From assembly GCA_963920575.1 (NCBI GenBank), contig OY986975.1, forward strand, positions 18,817,897-18,881,896: a stretch of 64,000 nucleotides of DNA, given 5' to 3'. This document shows, piece after piece, positions 12,101 to 23,300 of the stretch. The first letter of the stretch is position 1; each line of letters starts with the position of its first letter. Position numbers and translations under genes: made by a program. This DNA comes from Narthecium ossifragum. Lineage: Eukaryota > Streptophyta > Magnoliopsida > Dioscoreales > Nartheciaceae. The notes beneath the pieces are model-generated. The model had not been told where the DNA came from. It made no database searches and worked only from the letters and a program-made list of their open reading frames with translations.

Positions 12101-14755
12101 CTCGGAAGGTATTCAATATTGAGTTACACGCGTCTTTTTAACGAAATTTGACTTACTGGCCTATGGATTCAAATGTTGTTTTGGTAAACTTATGTATATA
12201 TGCCTACTGATGAATATGCAATAATCTGCAAGTTACCTACAACTTGTCAGAGCTTTTCAAAAAGGGCTCCTTGATGGTGGAATTCCCAGACCATGAACCT
12301 AGGTCTCTCCCATACCTTAAATATTTTATGGATCCAGTGTCTACTTCTGAAGTTAGTTCGCTGAGATACCCATCCTAATTTGATGATGAATGAGCACTAT
12401 AGTTTTCGAGAAGCATCTACATGAATGAAACTGGATATTCAGTATCCTCAATCTTCGAAATCTATGCGTGCATCTTTTTCCGACCAATGATGATCACTTG
12501 TAATTGTTATTTCCTTTCTACGATTCATCTCTTAGTTTTGTTGGCTTTTCTAGTAAAACTCCACAGACCATATTCTGTCAAAGCCAATTGTTAAATGTTA
12601 CTTTGCTAAGTTCATTCAATCCTCAGCATAATATTGGCGTAGAATTCCTTTATTCCGCAAGGAAGGTTTCTTTGACGGTATTTCCTCCTTACAAGAATTG
12701 CTGGTCGTGTGGTTTATATCCTTGTATGAGCACTCTCATGAGTCTATAAGATCATTCTAATGCAACAAAATATTTCTGAACTTCTGTTGGATATCATTCG
12801 AGGCTTGAAATTTAGAAAGCATGGGCCAAACGAACAAGATTTAGGTCTGAGAGAAGAAAGAAGTTGCATTACTTGCCTGTGGTTCCTAACACCCTGGATA
12901 ATCCACTATGAAGCTAAGTTAAGACCATGTCTTGTGTCAATGCAAGTACAGTGGTGATGGCTAGTATTGATAATCAAACAAATATTCGATCTTTGCTGCT
13001 TTGTTGGAGTTTCGGTTCCATAGTTTTCTTCTTTTGTCTCTTTCTTGTCACACAGATTGTCATTCATCACTAAAACCTTCCACCAATAGCTTGTATGCTT
13101 TGTTCAAGCAACAAATGTAGGCTAACTTATTGATTAGTACCCTGTACTTTCAGTCGAACTTTTATATGGTCCCTCACCTTTAAAAACATGGCATTAAGTC
13201 TCTCGATTTATTGAACCGCTTCAATGTAGGCCTCCACCCCAAACGGCCATTAGTCGGTGTTAAATCGGTCCAATGGAAAAACTCGATTTTGACCAACTCT
13301 AACCAATTTTGACCCTTTTGGTGCGACGTCACTCATTCTTCTCTCTTTCTTTCCTCTCCCCTGCGAATGGGCCTCCATTCCCCTATTGAGGTGTCCGGTG
13401 AGCCTCTCCTGGCCACAATCTTCTACAACGAGCACAATTAGTTGCGATCGGAGCCTCTCTTGGCCACAATCTCTAGTCGCGACTCAGGCAGCGGTGGGAG
13501 AGGTGGAGGACTCAGGCAGCGGGGAAGGCGGAGGGGACTTAGGAGGGGTCGTGAGGCGGCTGGAGGTCGGATTTTGGGTTTAATTAGGTGGTCGGAAACG
13601 AAGAGAGCGAGGAGGGAAGAGAGGGGTTGAGCGATGGTGGCGCCGGCTACGAGAGAGAGAACGGTGGCCTCGTTGGCTTCCGATGGAGAGGAGGTTGGCA
13701 TGGATCAGTGGACGGCGTCACTGTGGTCAGAGCTCGTCGGGGACGATGGAGGCGACGCCGGAGTGGGATGTCGAGGGGTCGGAGCTGCGGCTTGTTGGCT
13801 TGGTGAAGTTGGAGGGAAGTGGAGAGGTTGGAAGAGTTGGGTCTTGGGTAATCGAGGAAGATGGGGGTGGTGGTTGGGGCGGTTGCTGGTGAGGGAGGTG
13901 TTGTTGGAGTTGGAGGGGGGTTGTCGCCGGAGCTAGGATGACCTACGACGGCGGTGGATGAAGCTGAGGAAGGGCTGGAGTTGGTGACCGTGAAATTTCG
14001 AGGTCGTGGGATTGGGTGGTTGTGATGATGGTAGGAGGAGAGAGGGAGTGGCCGGCGTAGGTCGTTGGAGATGGATGGCTGGAGTTGAGGTGGTTCATCG
14101 GAGTAGATGGTGGCTGATCTGCGTGGGATCGCCGGTGTAGAGGGAATATGGTGGCAGCGGCTTGGCCAGAGAGAGGAATGAGAGACAGATGGCTGACGTG
14201 GTAAAAAAAGTCAAAATTGAAGTGGTCAAAATTAATTCAGAATGTGTTGATTTGGCAAAAAACTTGTGGAAAAAAAGTCAAAATTGGCTAAAATTGTGTT
14301 TTTTCATTGTACCGACTAATCGGCGTTTGGGTTGGTGGACTACATTGAAGCGGTTCAGGGCCTGTTTGGATGGCTCGGTATCCGGCGAATCCACTGAATT
14401 AGTGGAATGGCGCATTCCAACGAGGTGTTTGGCTGCATGTGCGGATTCCGAAAAAACGGAATCCGTGGAATCCGCCAAGCCGCGGATGGAATCCGCCAAG
14501 CCGCGGATGGAATCCGCGGATTCCGTCAATTCCACATTCAACCTTCCTGCCAAACACGCCCTTAATGAATCGAGAGACTCAATGCCATGTTTTTGAAGGT
14601 TAGGGACTATATAAAAGTTTAACTGAAACTATATGATACTAATTGATAATTTAGCCACAAATGTATATACCAACAAACTTTTGACTGAACTCTTTTTCCA
14701 GGGGAGGGAGAAGATTGGAAGGTGGAAGAGATGTCTCAACCCATCAGCACTCTAG
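9142..14755 (+). CDS. Thiol/halide S-adenosylmethionine methyltransferase (HOL/TMT type), 8 exons
   Basis: Exons: 9142-9223, 10226-10356, 10849-10935, 11327-11427, 11503-11602, 11837-11883, 12030-12108, 14702-14755 (stop TAG). All introns are GT-AG and codon phases join, giving 226 aa, close to the 220-250 aa of the family. Family role: SAM-dependent methylation of thiocyanate, halides or thiols. Seen: [21 protein letters not shown] (residues 28-48) typical of the family; SAM motif I IPGCGTGYDVV (66-76); [29 protein letters not shown] then [36 protein letters not shown]-terminal [10 protein letters not shown], ending CLNPSAL. Two ATGs (9136, 9142) are equally plausible. A further in-frame ATG at 9019 would add 41 residues that are basic and proline-rich with no acidic residue, possibly an organelle presequence. 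Intron 7 (2.6 kb) contains a Mutator-like element. A pseudogene copy lies upstream. Confidence 0.9.
13121..14656. mobile_element. Mutator-like element with 9-bp target duplication, in intron 7 of the methyltransferase gene
   Basis: The element begins GGCTAACTTATTGATTAG and ends CTAATTGATAATTTAGCC. The flanks are the perfect 9-bp duplication ACAAATGTA (13112-13120 and 14657-14665). The terminal inverted repeats are long: the left ~220 bases pair with the right end, including the stretch around CTACATTGAAGCGGTTCA. The right repeat is split by a smaller nested element (14358-14561). The interior (13330-14200) is GC-rich with overlapping open frames in several frames; I recognise no transposase. 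It is either a non-autonomous MULE or a Pack-MULE carrying an unidentified fragment. Confidence 0.85.
14358..14561. mobile_element. Harbinger-like MITE nested in the right TIR of the MULE
   Basis: Ends GGGCCTGTTTGG and CCAAACACGCCC are near inverted repeats. Flanks TCA/TTA fit a 3-bp TTA-type duplication with one change. Removing it restores pairing of the two MULE terminal repeats. The centre is rich in GGAATCCGC and holds a short duplication of GCCAAGCCGCGGATGGAATCC. A related element lies at 59632-59806. Confidence 0.7.
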
Positions 14756-15110
14756 TGAAAGATGCTATTTCCCATTTAGTGTTGGACATTTACATCATAC
14801 CAATAAAAGCTTAAATATGTCATTCCAAGGATTATTTCCTGATGTACATATATAAGCAGGTTCAGCTGCATTTTCTTGTCCTATGAACTAAGTTTTGAAT
14901 CAGGCTCATGTCTTTGTATCATTCTCTTGTTATGTGAATGAAGTATCAAGGAAATGTCTGTAAGAGTATAGACCATACATATGGAAAATTATTTGTTCTG
15001 AAGCATGCTATTGTTCTGTTCTGTTTTTTAACCTTGGTTTTGTTATTTAGTTGAATTATGATATTTGAAAGAAACAGTTATATTAGTATATGTCAAGTGT
15101 GAACAATTTG
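14756..15110. other. 3' flank of the methyltransferase gene
   Basis: Presumed 3'UTR and intergenic DNA, AT-rich, no gene or repeat recognised. Confidence 0.4.
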
Positions 15111-15310
15111 AGGTTAATGTCATAAAATCCCCTGAAAACATAGGAAATTTCACAAAATTTCCAAAATTTCTGGCAATACCATTAACCCCTATGAAAACAT
15201 AAGGTCTATAACCCCTTTCGTCCACTGAAGGGATTTAATCATAATAACAAAGATGTCCTCGGGTTGATAACAAATACATGTTTAAGTTATGAAGGGACTA
15301 AAATATTGAA

Positions 15311-15598
15311 TTTTTTACCAAATAGACCCATTATATTCACTTTTTATATTTTAAGACATCCTTTCATGTTTTTTTGTATAATAGGATCCCATACATATAA
15401 AGAACACGCGTATAAACTAATACACGTATAATTTTTGATTATAAATGTATCATGCGTATGCGTATAATTATTGTTTATATCCGTATTAGTTTATACACTT
15501 GTTCCTTACATTTATGGGAACCTATTATGCAAAAAAACATGAAAGGAATCCTAAAGTGTAAAAAGTGAATAGCGAGGTCCTATTTAGCAGCAAATTCC
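15311..15598. mobile_element. Palindromic MITE, copy 1
   Basis: A 288-base near-palindrome. ACCAAATAGACCC...ATTCACTTTTT at the left pairs with AAAAAGTGAAT...GGTCCTATTT at the right, and the centre is rich in ACACGTATA/TATACGTGT-type words. The same element recurs at 39592-39858. Confidence 0.7.
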
Positions 15599-15689
15599 TA
15601 AAATGTCCTTAGGCCTTCATATAAAAGTTTACATTATTGCTACGGGTAGTTTAGTGATTTCTCTGTACATTGGTGAAACTAATGATATG

Positions 15690-18630
15690 AGATTTTTTTT
15701 TGGTAGGTTTTTATCAGAAGCTCTGGGCCAGAGACTGGGGATGCCCAACCACAAACCTCCCCCCTCTTCCCCATATCTCCTCAAGCTCCAGAGATCACCT
15801 GCTAGATGAGGTCTCGATGGATGAAATCCTATTTACTCTTCGCTCAATGGGAAAGACCAGATGTCCCGGACCCGATGGCATGACTGCGGAGTTCTTCCTT
15901 GAGCATTGGTCCATAGTTGGCCAGGACTTCACGTCCCTCGTCCGTGGATTTTTCCGGAATTGCAAGCTACCAAGCGGATGGAACAACACCTACATCACCT
16001 TCATCCCCAAGTGCGCCAACCCCCGACGCGTCAAGGAATTCAGACCCATCAGCCTTTGCAACGTCTGCTACAAGGTCATCTCCTCAATCCTTGCCTATAG
16101 AATGAAGCCGGCGCTCCAGGACATCATCAGCCTTGAACAATCTGCTTACATCGAAGGGAGATCCATCCAAGACAACATTGGTGCTGCTCACGAGCTCCTC
16201 CACTCGCTGCAAAAGGCTCCTAAATCTGAGGCTCTTATGGCCATCAAGGTGGACGTCAGAGCCGCCTACGACTCTGTCAACTGGAGCTTCATTCGCAGGA
16301 TCCTTACTCAGATGGAGTTCCCAGACGCCTAGATTAATCTGGTAATGGAATGTATCACCACTACCCGGTTCTCTCTTCTCATCAATGGCAGAGTATGTGG
16401 CTTCTTCCCCGCTGCTTGTGGCCTCCGCCAAGGCGATCCCTTATCGACGTACATCTTTATCCTTGCACAGGAAGTGCTCACCAGGCTGGCCAAAATTCCT
16501 CTCATTGCTCTTGAAGGGGTGAATTATCCGGGCTTGACAGCATCCATAACCCACCTCCTCTACGCCGATGACTGCCTCTTCGTGACCACCGCCAAGCGCG
16601 AGGAGGCAAAAAAGCTTATCAACATCCTCCGAAGATATCGGAAGCTATCTGGTCTTGAGGTTAACCCCGACAAGTCTAGCGTGAAATTCTCCCCTTCCAC
16701 TTCCCCTCGAAGAAGAAGAGTCCTCTCCTACCTGCTCGGATTCCCTAGGAAGACTGGTCCTTGGAAATACCTTGGCGTTCCCTGGACTCGCGCAGAATAC
16801 AAGTCAAGGACTTCTCCTTCTTGCTCGATGTTGTCCAGCGAAATTTGACAAGCTGGAAAAGTCCTGTCAAGGCGGCGGCGGGAAGAGCGGTTCTTATCCA
16901 ATCGGTGTTACAGGCCATGCCGGTCTACGTGATGTCCTCTATCCCCACTCCGATCTCCATCCTCAATAAGATTGATGTGTTAGCCCGAAATTTCCTTTGG
17001 CTGGGGAAGAGCGGTTCTCTCTCAGTTGTGTCCTGGGACACTGTATGCCGGAGCAAGCTGGAAGGTGGGCTGGGGTTAAAGAATTTAAAGCGGTGGCAGA
17101 TGGCACTGCGCATGAAACGTGCGACTAGATTCCTCGATGCGGGGGAAAGTATCTGGACTTCAATTTGTCGTGCTAAATACAGAGCATTCGAGGCCCTCCC
17201 TCGCCTCAAAGGCTCGTCCCCTGTTTCTACTCTTTGGCGTTCAACATGCAGGGCAGCCGACATCCTCCGCAGGAATCTCAGATGGGAACCCAACGCGAAT
17301 TGCCAAGCGAGCGTGCTACACGACTGGTGGACAAGGGATGGCCCGTTGGCTTCTTTCCCCTGTTTTGTGAAGGCCGACGCTGAGATGGACCGACTAAGGG
17401 TTCATGAACTGTTCTCTGAAGATGGGAACTGGGACTTGAGGAAGCTCAACTCCCTCTTCTACCCAGCGATGATACAAAGTTTCCTCTCCAATCCCCTGCC
17501 TCACTGCACCACGGAACTCCGCCCCAGATGGATTTGGTCCAAGACCGGAGTGGTCGCTACTGCTTCTGCTTACACGATGCTTGAGCACCAGGATGGCAAC
17601 AGATGCGATGGGAGAAACATCCAACTTTGGAGAAGTGTCTGGCATGCACCAGCAGGACCTCGACCCAAAATGTTTATGTGGAAGCTCCTCCATGGAAAAT
17701 TGCCAACTAAGTCAGCCTTGTGGTTCCTCCACCTTGCCTCAAGCAACCTCTGTCCACGCTGCAATCTTGAGGAAGAAACTATCGAGCATTTGTTTTTTAA
17801 GTGCAGGTTTGCTCAGGAGGTCTGGAATAAGGTCCTAGCCGGTACCTGCGTCAACTATAGCAGCCTCACCATGGATAGCTTCATCAACCTCCTCTGTTGA
17901 CGCCGAAACTCCGATGGAATCATCCAGTCGACCTCCCTCCTTGCCTATGGAGCGTGGTGGCTCTGGAAGGACAGATGCAAGTTGACTGCGGAAGCAGCGG
18001 GGCTGGAAGCTCGAGAGATTGCATGTCTAGCAAAATGGCAATCCAGGGAGCACATCGGGCTGGCTAAGCAGGGAAGATACTACATCACGGCGACTGAAAT
18101 GCACATCATCAGATTTCGTATTGATGCCTCTTTTGATCACTCCTCTGGTATGGCTGGTCTTGGTGTAGTTTGCATTGATGATGAAGACCTTGTCTGCTGG
18201 TCTGAGAGTAGTAGCTGCAGAAGCAATTCCGTCCTTGCTGGGGAGCTGTGTGCTATCCTTGCCGCTACAACTCACGCCGCACAGCAAGGGCTCAAACATG
18301 TATATGTTGAGAGTGATTCTCTACAGGCTGTGAACATGATAGAGGGAGGCATGCCGTTGGTTGAAGATTGTAGGATGATGGTGCAAGAGATATGGTGGAT
18401 GTGCCGCATGGTTGCCGAGTTCCGGGTCTCCTATATCCCACGCGAAGAGAACATCCACGCTGACTGGCTAGCTCGCGAGGCACTCAGATTATGGTTCGCT
18501 TTTGGCAACGATAGAGAGCCTGAGGGGTATGTCCCGGGCCCTCTAGCTATTTCTGGTATGTAAACACTCCTATTGGGGCTCTTAGCCATTGGGCTCAATT
18601 AATCAAAAAAAAAGAAAAGAAAAAGAAACA
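15690..18630 (+). mobile_element. 5'-truncated L1-type LINE retrotransposon with RT and RNase H
   Basis: Reverse transcriptase: CPGPDGMTAEFF near 15868, ITFIPK, FRPISLCNVCYKVISSILAYR, IKVDVRAAYDSVNW, GLRQGDPLS, and the catalytic LLYADDCLF near 16560. The downstream zinc-knuckle-like region reads CPRCNLEEETIEHLFFKC. A plant-type RNase H follows (FRIDASFDHSSGMAGLGVV, VESDSLQAVNMI, REENIHADWLAR). The frame is broken by a TAG at about 16330, a frameshift near 16790-16800 and a TGA at about 17898, so it is dead. The endonuclease and ORF1 are missing (5' truncation). The 3' end is GGGCTCAATTAATC followed by an A-rich tail to about 18630. Confidence 0.9.
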
Positions 18631-19099
18631 CCTGTACCCCGCGTGTGTGTGTATATATATATGATTTGGGGTGAGAATAGTAATAAATGGAGGGGCAGGT
18701 TACTCTAATAGTTTTTGTGATTTCAATTAACAAAGGAGGTAGCTTTTTGTAATAAATGATCATATCGTTAAAATATAGGTGATGATACGCCAAAACGAAA
18801 AAAAAAAACCTTTTTTTTTAAATGACCCTTTTTGAGGGAGTTTTGTGATATTGCGAGAAATTTAGGGACATTTAGGCTCCGTTTGGTACAGGGTTAAGAT
18901 AACCCGGGTTAAGGGAGGTTAAGGAATTTTGGGGTTAGAAAAGTGGGGTTAAGGAGTGGGGATAAATTTATTCTCATTTTGGTGTTTAGGGATAAGGGGG
19001 GTTAAGTAGTGGGGATAAGGGTAGAATTTGTAGCTAATATAAAAAATGCCTTTATATATAATGGCACGCCGAGAAGTGGCAAATAATATTAATCAAATC

Positions 19100-19800
19100 A
19101 TATTGTAATAAAATATTAATATAAGTGGGTTCATGTGCCACGTGTCACGTCGTGATTGGTCCATGTCATCCAAAATAGTATTATTTTAATATTAATAATA
19201 TCATACTATAATAAAATATTATTATAAGTGGGTCCCATGTGCCACGTGTCACATCGTGATTGATCCACGTCATCTAAAATAGCATTATTTTAATAATAAT
19301 AATAATAATATCATAATGTAATAAAAATATTAATATAAGTGGGTCCCACATGCCACGTGTCACCTCGTGATTGGTCCATGTCATCCAAAATAGTATTATT
19401 TTAATATTAATAATATCATACTGTAATAAAATATTATTATAAATGGGTCCCATGTGCCACGTGTCACATCGTGATTGGTCCATGTCATCCAAGATAGTAT
19501 TATTTTAATATTACTAATATCATACTGTAATAAAAATATTAATATAAGTGGGTCCCACGTGCCACAGGTCACGTGATTGATCCACGTCATCTAAAATAGT
19601 ATTATTTTAATAAAAATAATATCATACTGTAATAAAATATTAATATAAGTGGGTCACACATGCCACGTGCCACCTCGTGATTGGGTCACGTCATCCAAAA
19701 TAATATTATTTTAATATTACTAATATCGTACTGTAATAAAATATTAATATAAATGTGTCCCACATGCCACATATCACATCGTAATTGGTCCACATTAATT
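19100..19800. repeat. About seven 105-bp tandem repeats inside the Harbinger-like element
   Basis: Units start GTAATAAAATATTAATATAA at about 19105, 19209, 19318, 19423, 19528, 19631 and 19733. Each holds TGGGTCC, a G-box-like GCCACGTGTCAC, GTGATTGGTCCA and an AT-rich tail. The last unit is the most degenerate. Confidence 0.9.
19139..19669. promoter_or_regulatory. Six CACGTG G-box motifs spaced about 105 bp, upstream of the STR4A-type gene
   Basis: CACGTG occurs at 19139-19144, 19243-19248, 19354-19359, 19458-19463, 19570-19575 and 19664-19669, mostly within GCCACGTGTC (G-box/ABRE-like), each near an ATTGG (CCAAT-box complement). The array is 0.6-1.2 kb upstream of the start codon at 20301. 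Binding of bZIP/bHLH factors is known for this core; activity here is inference. Confidence 0.5.
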
Positions 19801-20300
19801 TAATAATTTAACTATATCTCCACTTGAAGCACCAACCAAACACCAAAACTTAGAAATCCCAGAAAGTCACTCCCCAGAAAATCACTCCAGTGAAGTCACT
19901 CCCCAAAAAATCACTCCACTTCAGCTCACTTCTCAGCAACCAAACATGCCCATATTAGAACAATATCATTTGAGGGTAGTATAGTCATTTAGGTCATGGT
20001 GCTTAACCCAAGATAAATTTATCCCCGCCTAACCCCATTACCTAACCCCATTCTTGTTTGGGGATAAATGGCACCAAACAGGGGCTTAGGGAGATTTGCG
20101 ATATTTGTTATGCTTTTAGGGGATTTTATGATATTAACCTAAAAAAATATTCAAAATCTAGTTAACTGGATTTGTGGTGTAGATTAGCTCTTGTACATAA
20201 CCTATATGGGCTATATCCCAGCTTTCCCTCTCTGAAGTCTCTGCCTTCCAGTTTATGGTACTCCCCGCCAAATCCACATCCCATCTCTCTCTCTTCTCTC

Positions 20301-23300
20301 ATGAGTTCTATCCTGTCTCACCATCTCAGCAACAAATCCCCTCCTTTCCTTCCAATCCCTGCTGCGGGTCACCCCAATGCCCGTTCCAATCACGCATTCC
20401 GCGATAAAAATGCTTCTTTCCATAGAAATCCCCCTCCCCGGTTCCCAAATCGCCGGAAAAAACAGTTCTTTACCCCAAATTTTGCTTCATTCCTCAAAAT
20501 TTCTGCTGCCCATCTCCCAAAATCCACCCCAAAACTCCCAAATGAAGTCTTAAACAGAAATATTGAAGCTTTCTTGGATTTCTCAGCTAGCCATTTCAAG
20601 AATCCCTTTAATTTCATTGCAATGTGTGTTCTTTCGTCACCTTTACCTTCTTTCGCCGACGAAGTGGAGGAAAGCACCGCCAAGATCAACATAGAGTCAG
20701 TTGTTGTTGGGATTGATGACTTCTTTAATCGGAATCCGTTCTTTGTCGCCGGTGTTACGTTCATTTGGCTCATCGGGATACCATTGACGCAAGAGTATCT
20801 GAAGAAATATAAGCTCATCTCTGCTGGCGATGCTTTTCGCAAGCTGCGGGATTTGCCCGGTTCACAGCTGTTGGATATCAGGAAGAAGCAGAGTGTTATG
20901 TATCTTGGCTCTCCCAATTTGAAGATTTTGAATAAGAAGACTGTTCAGGTGGAGTTTGTCGAAGGAAATGAAGAGGATTTTCTGAAGGAGGTCTCTAAGA
21001 ATTTTGCAGATCGGGGGAACACTGTAATCTGTGTCCTAGACAGGTGAGTTCTCTTCAGTTGATTAATAGATCTTTTCTTATCTTTGCAGTGCATTGCCCT
21101 TGGTTTATCATGCTTAGAAGCTTATAGCTTATGAGTTTGGTCAGAAGATTTTGGTTTTATAGAGCAAGGCCTCTGATGCTAAGAAATCAAATACATACTT
21201 TAGGACTTAATGGAATGTAAGATCCAAGTAGATAAATAGGAGCATCCTGCAAAAGGATCAAGACTTTCTAAGCTCTGCTCCATGCCGGCAATCTCCTTGT
21301 CATCCAGCTAGAAATACGCAAATGAGAGTATTATAAGCTGGAATCCTCATAAGTTATCAACATGATTCCAAGATGCTTTATACACTTGTCCGAACATATG
21401 TCCTTCGTACAATCATCTCTAAGCATCCATACAACTTTGGGATCCTTTGAAAAGCATAAGTGGGGAACATACCGGTCACACCAGATGACACCGGATGAAA
21501 TGGGATCTTTTCGATGCTCCATCTCCTTCTCTTTGTTGTAAGGTCCTAAATTCCCCGGAAACATTTCAGTATTATCTTTGCATGGTGAAATCAGTGGAGT
21601 CCCCATTATGCATTTCAAGAGGTAATATCTCTCCAAGAAGTCAATATAAATAATCCATTTACAATTTTCCTCGCAAAGAATATTACATCTTTGTTGGCGC
21701 GGAAGCGTCGAATCTACGATCCTTGATCGATGTTTGCAAGGCCTAAATCGATGCACGAACACACAAGCGTAGAGAACCAAATCAAAAGATGCAAGATAAC
21801 AAAAAAGTAGGAGGTGTAGACATTTACGTGATTCAAAGACAAATTCTCCTGCATCAACAGGGAGATTACACCAGAGAAATCCACTAAGATCAAGAAAATT
21901 ATAGAGATGCTTGATTGATCTATTACCAAGCCTTCTTTCACCCAAGTCCCTCTTTCCTCTCTCCTCTTTCTCTTTTCTCTCTCTGCTCTTCCTCTGCAAC
22001 CTTTTTCTTCCCTCAACCCTGCAATCCCATAAAGCCTCAATCTCTCAATCTCTCTATATCAACCTATGTCATACCATGCGGGTCCTACTTCCCTATTATA
22101 ACCCACCCTTACTAAAGGCAAGTAGACAACATGGGCTGACTTCTCTTTGCAGGATATACGAACAAAAGGTTAGAATATAGAGAGTTCTAATCTAAGTGAG
22201 ATTATTAACTATAACTCAAATTTGAGTCATACTCCAACACATCTTTAGATTCTACTATCATGCCAAAAGACTATTCTTAGGATGAAGTTCTAGCATGGTA
22301 TATTCTCAATTGTTCAGGAACTACGTACTGACTGCTGGTCTAATCAGAAAACTGGATCATGATATGCATTGATTGATTGCAAGTTCATCTGGTTTCTTCC
22401 ATAAGCTATGAGCCATCTAATTGTCATTGTGCTTGCCTCATTGAAATCAAGTTTCAAGGAAAAAGGGTTGTCTTTTGATTGAAAGGAAAAAAAAAAGAAT
22501 CTATTTTTGAACCTGAAGGCCCCATCATGTTTGTAGTTATTATACTTACGGCATTTGCATTCCTTAATGGGCATGTAAGTATGTAACAAGCCACCTTTGA
22601 AATTTGTTTCGGTCTCTGAAGACTGTTCCTGCTTAGCATCTAGAACTTTCCAACAAAGGAAAGAATTGAAACTCTACGGTCAAAGTTCTGCTTCGTAACT
22701 GTAAACAGTTTTTGTTTTTCTTGGTCTCTGACCTTCGTCTATTGGTTTGACTTTATTCGCTTTAGTATTTAGACATAGTCTTATGGATAACTTCATTTCT
22801 TATCAGAGGATATTACTATATGTCGACTGAAATTGTGGTAGGTAAGCAAGTCTATTAATAATCTACCTAGACTTTGTTTTGCCATTCAATCGTTGAAGTT
22901 TTTTTTTTAAGGCATTCCTAGGCTAGCTTATTTTACGCTCAATAACCCTACATCTGTATCATCTCTGTCTCTTTCTCGTAGTCTGCATTCAATATGTAAA
23001 TGTTGTGGTCATCTTCTGTGATCTCGCCTTCCTTCATCAAGGTCGCACTGTCCTCACTGGTTGGAAGTCTGGTACTAATTTTACTCCATTTTGGCAATTG
23101 TTTTCACTCTCTTAATGATAATGGACTGTAGAACTTTGAGAGGGTTCAAGTTGATATGGCTTTTTGTCATGTAAAAATGATGAGTGAGCATATGGTATCA
23201 GAACTCTAGGATCATTGTGTGTTGTTGACTGCTGTCCTTTTGCATTCTCAACCCTTAGCAACTGCTATTTGTCATCCCTACATATTTAGAGTTGTTTAAG

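Larger units (their letters stand above)
18875..20085. mobile_element. PIF/Harbinger-like non-autonomous element with tandem array
   Basis: The ends GGCTCCGTTTGGTAC and GGCACCAAACAGGGGC are imperfect inverted repeats, flanked on both sides by TTA, the usual Harbinger target duplication. Subterminal parts carry GGGTTAAG/CTAACCCC words. No transposase is encoded. It interrupts the right arm of the 15111-20140 inverted repeat. Confidence 0.75.
15111..20140. mobile_element. Inverted-repeat pair enclosing a 5-kb nest of transposons
   Basis: The sequence from 15111 (AGGTTAATGTCATAAAATCC) for about 110 bases is the reverse complement of the right end (ATTTTATGATATTAACCT, ending 20140), once the Harbinger-like element 18875-20085 is removed from the right arm. 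This could be one element with long terminal repeats or two opposed copies of the same repeat. No matching target duplication was seen (left flank GAACAATTTG, right flank AAAAAAATAT), so a single intact element is not proven. It contains the MITE at 15311-15598 and the LINE at 15690-18630. Confidence 0.5.

Noticed and set aside
15111..20140. Single 5-kb Mutator-like element
   Set aside because: Arms pair well, but no target duplication is seen at the ends; kept only as an inverted-repeat pair.
21331..21999. 222-codon minus-strand frame in STR4A intron 1
   Set aside because: Half of it lies in the solo LTR (21692-22239); the rest has no recognised domain. Left as intronic DNA.
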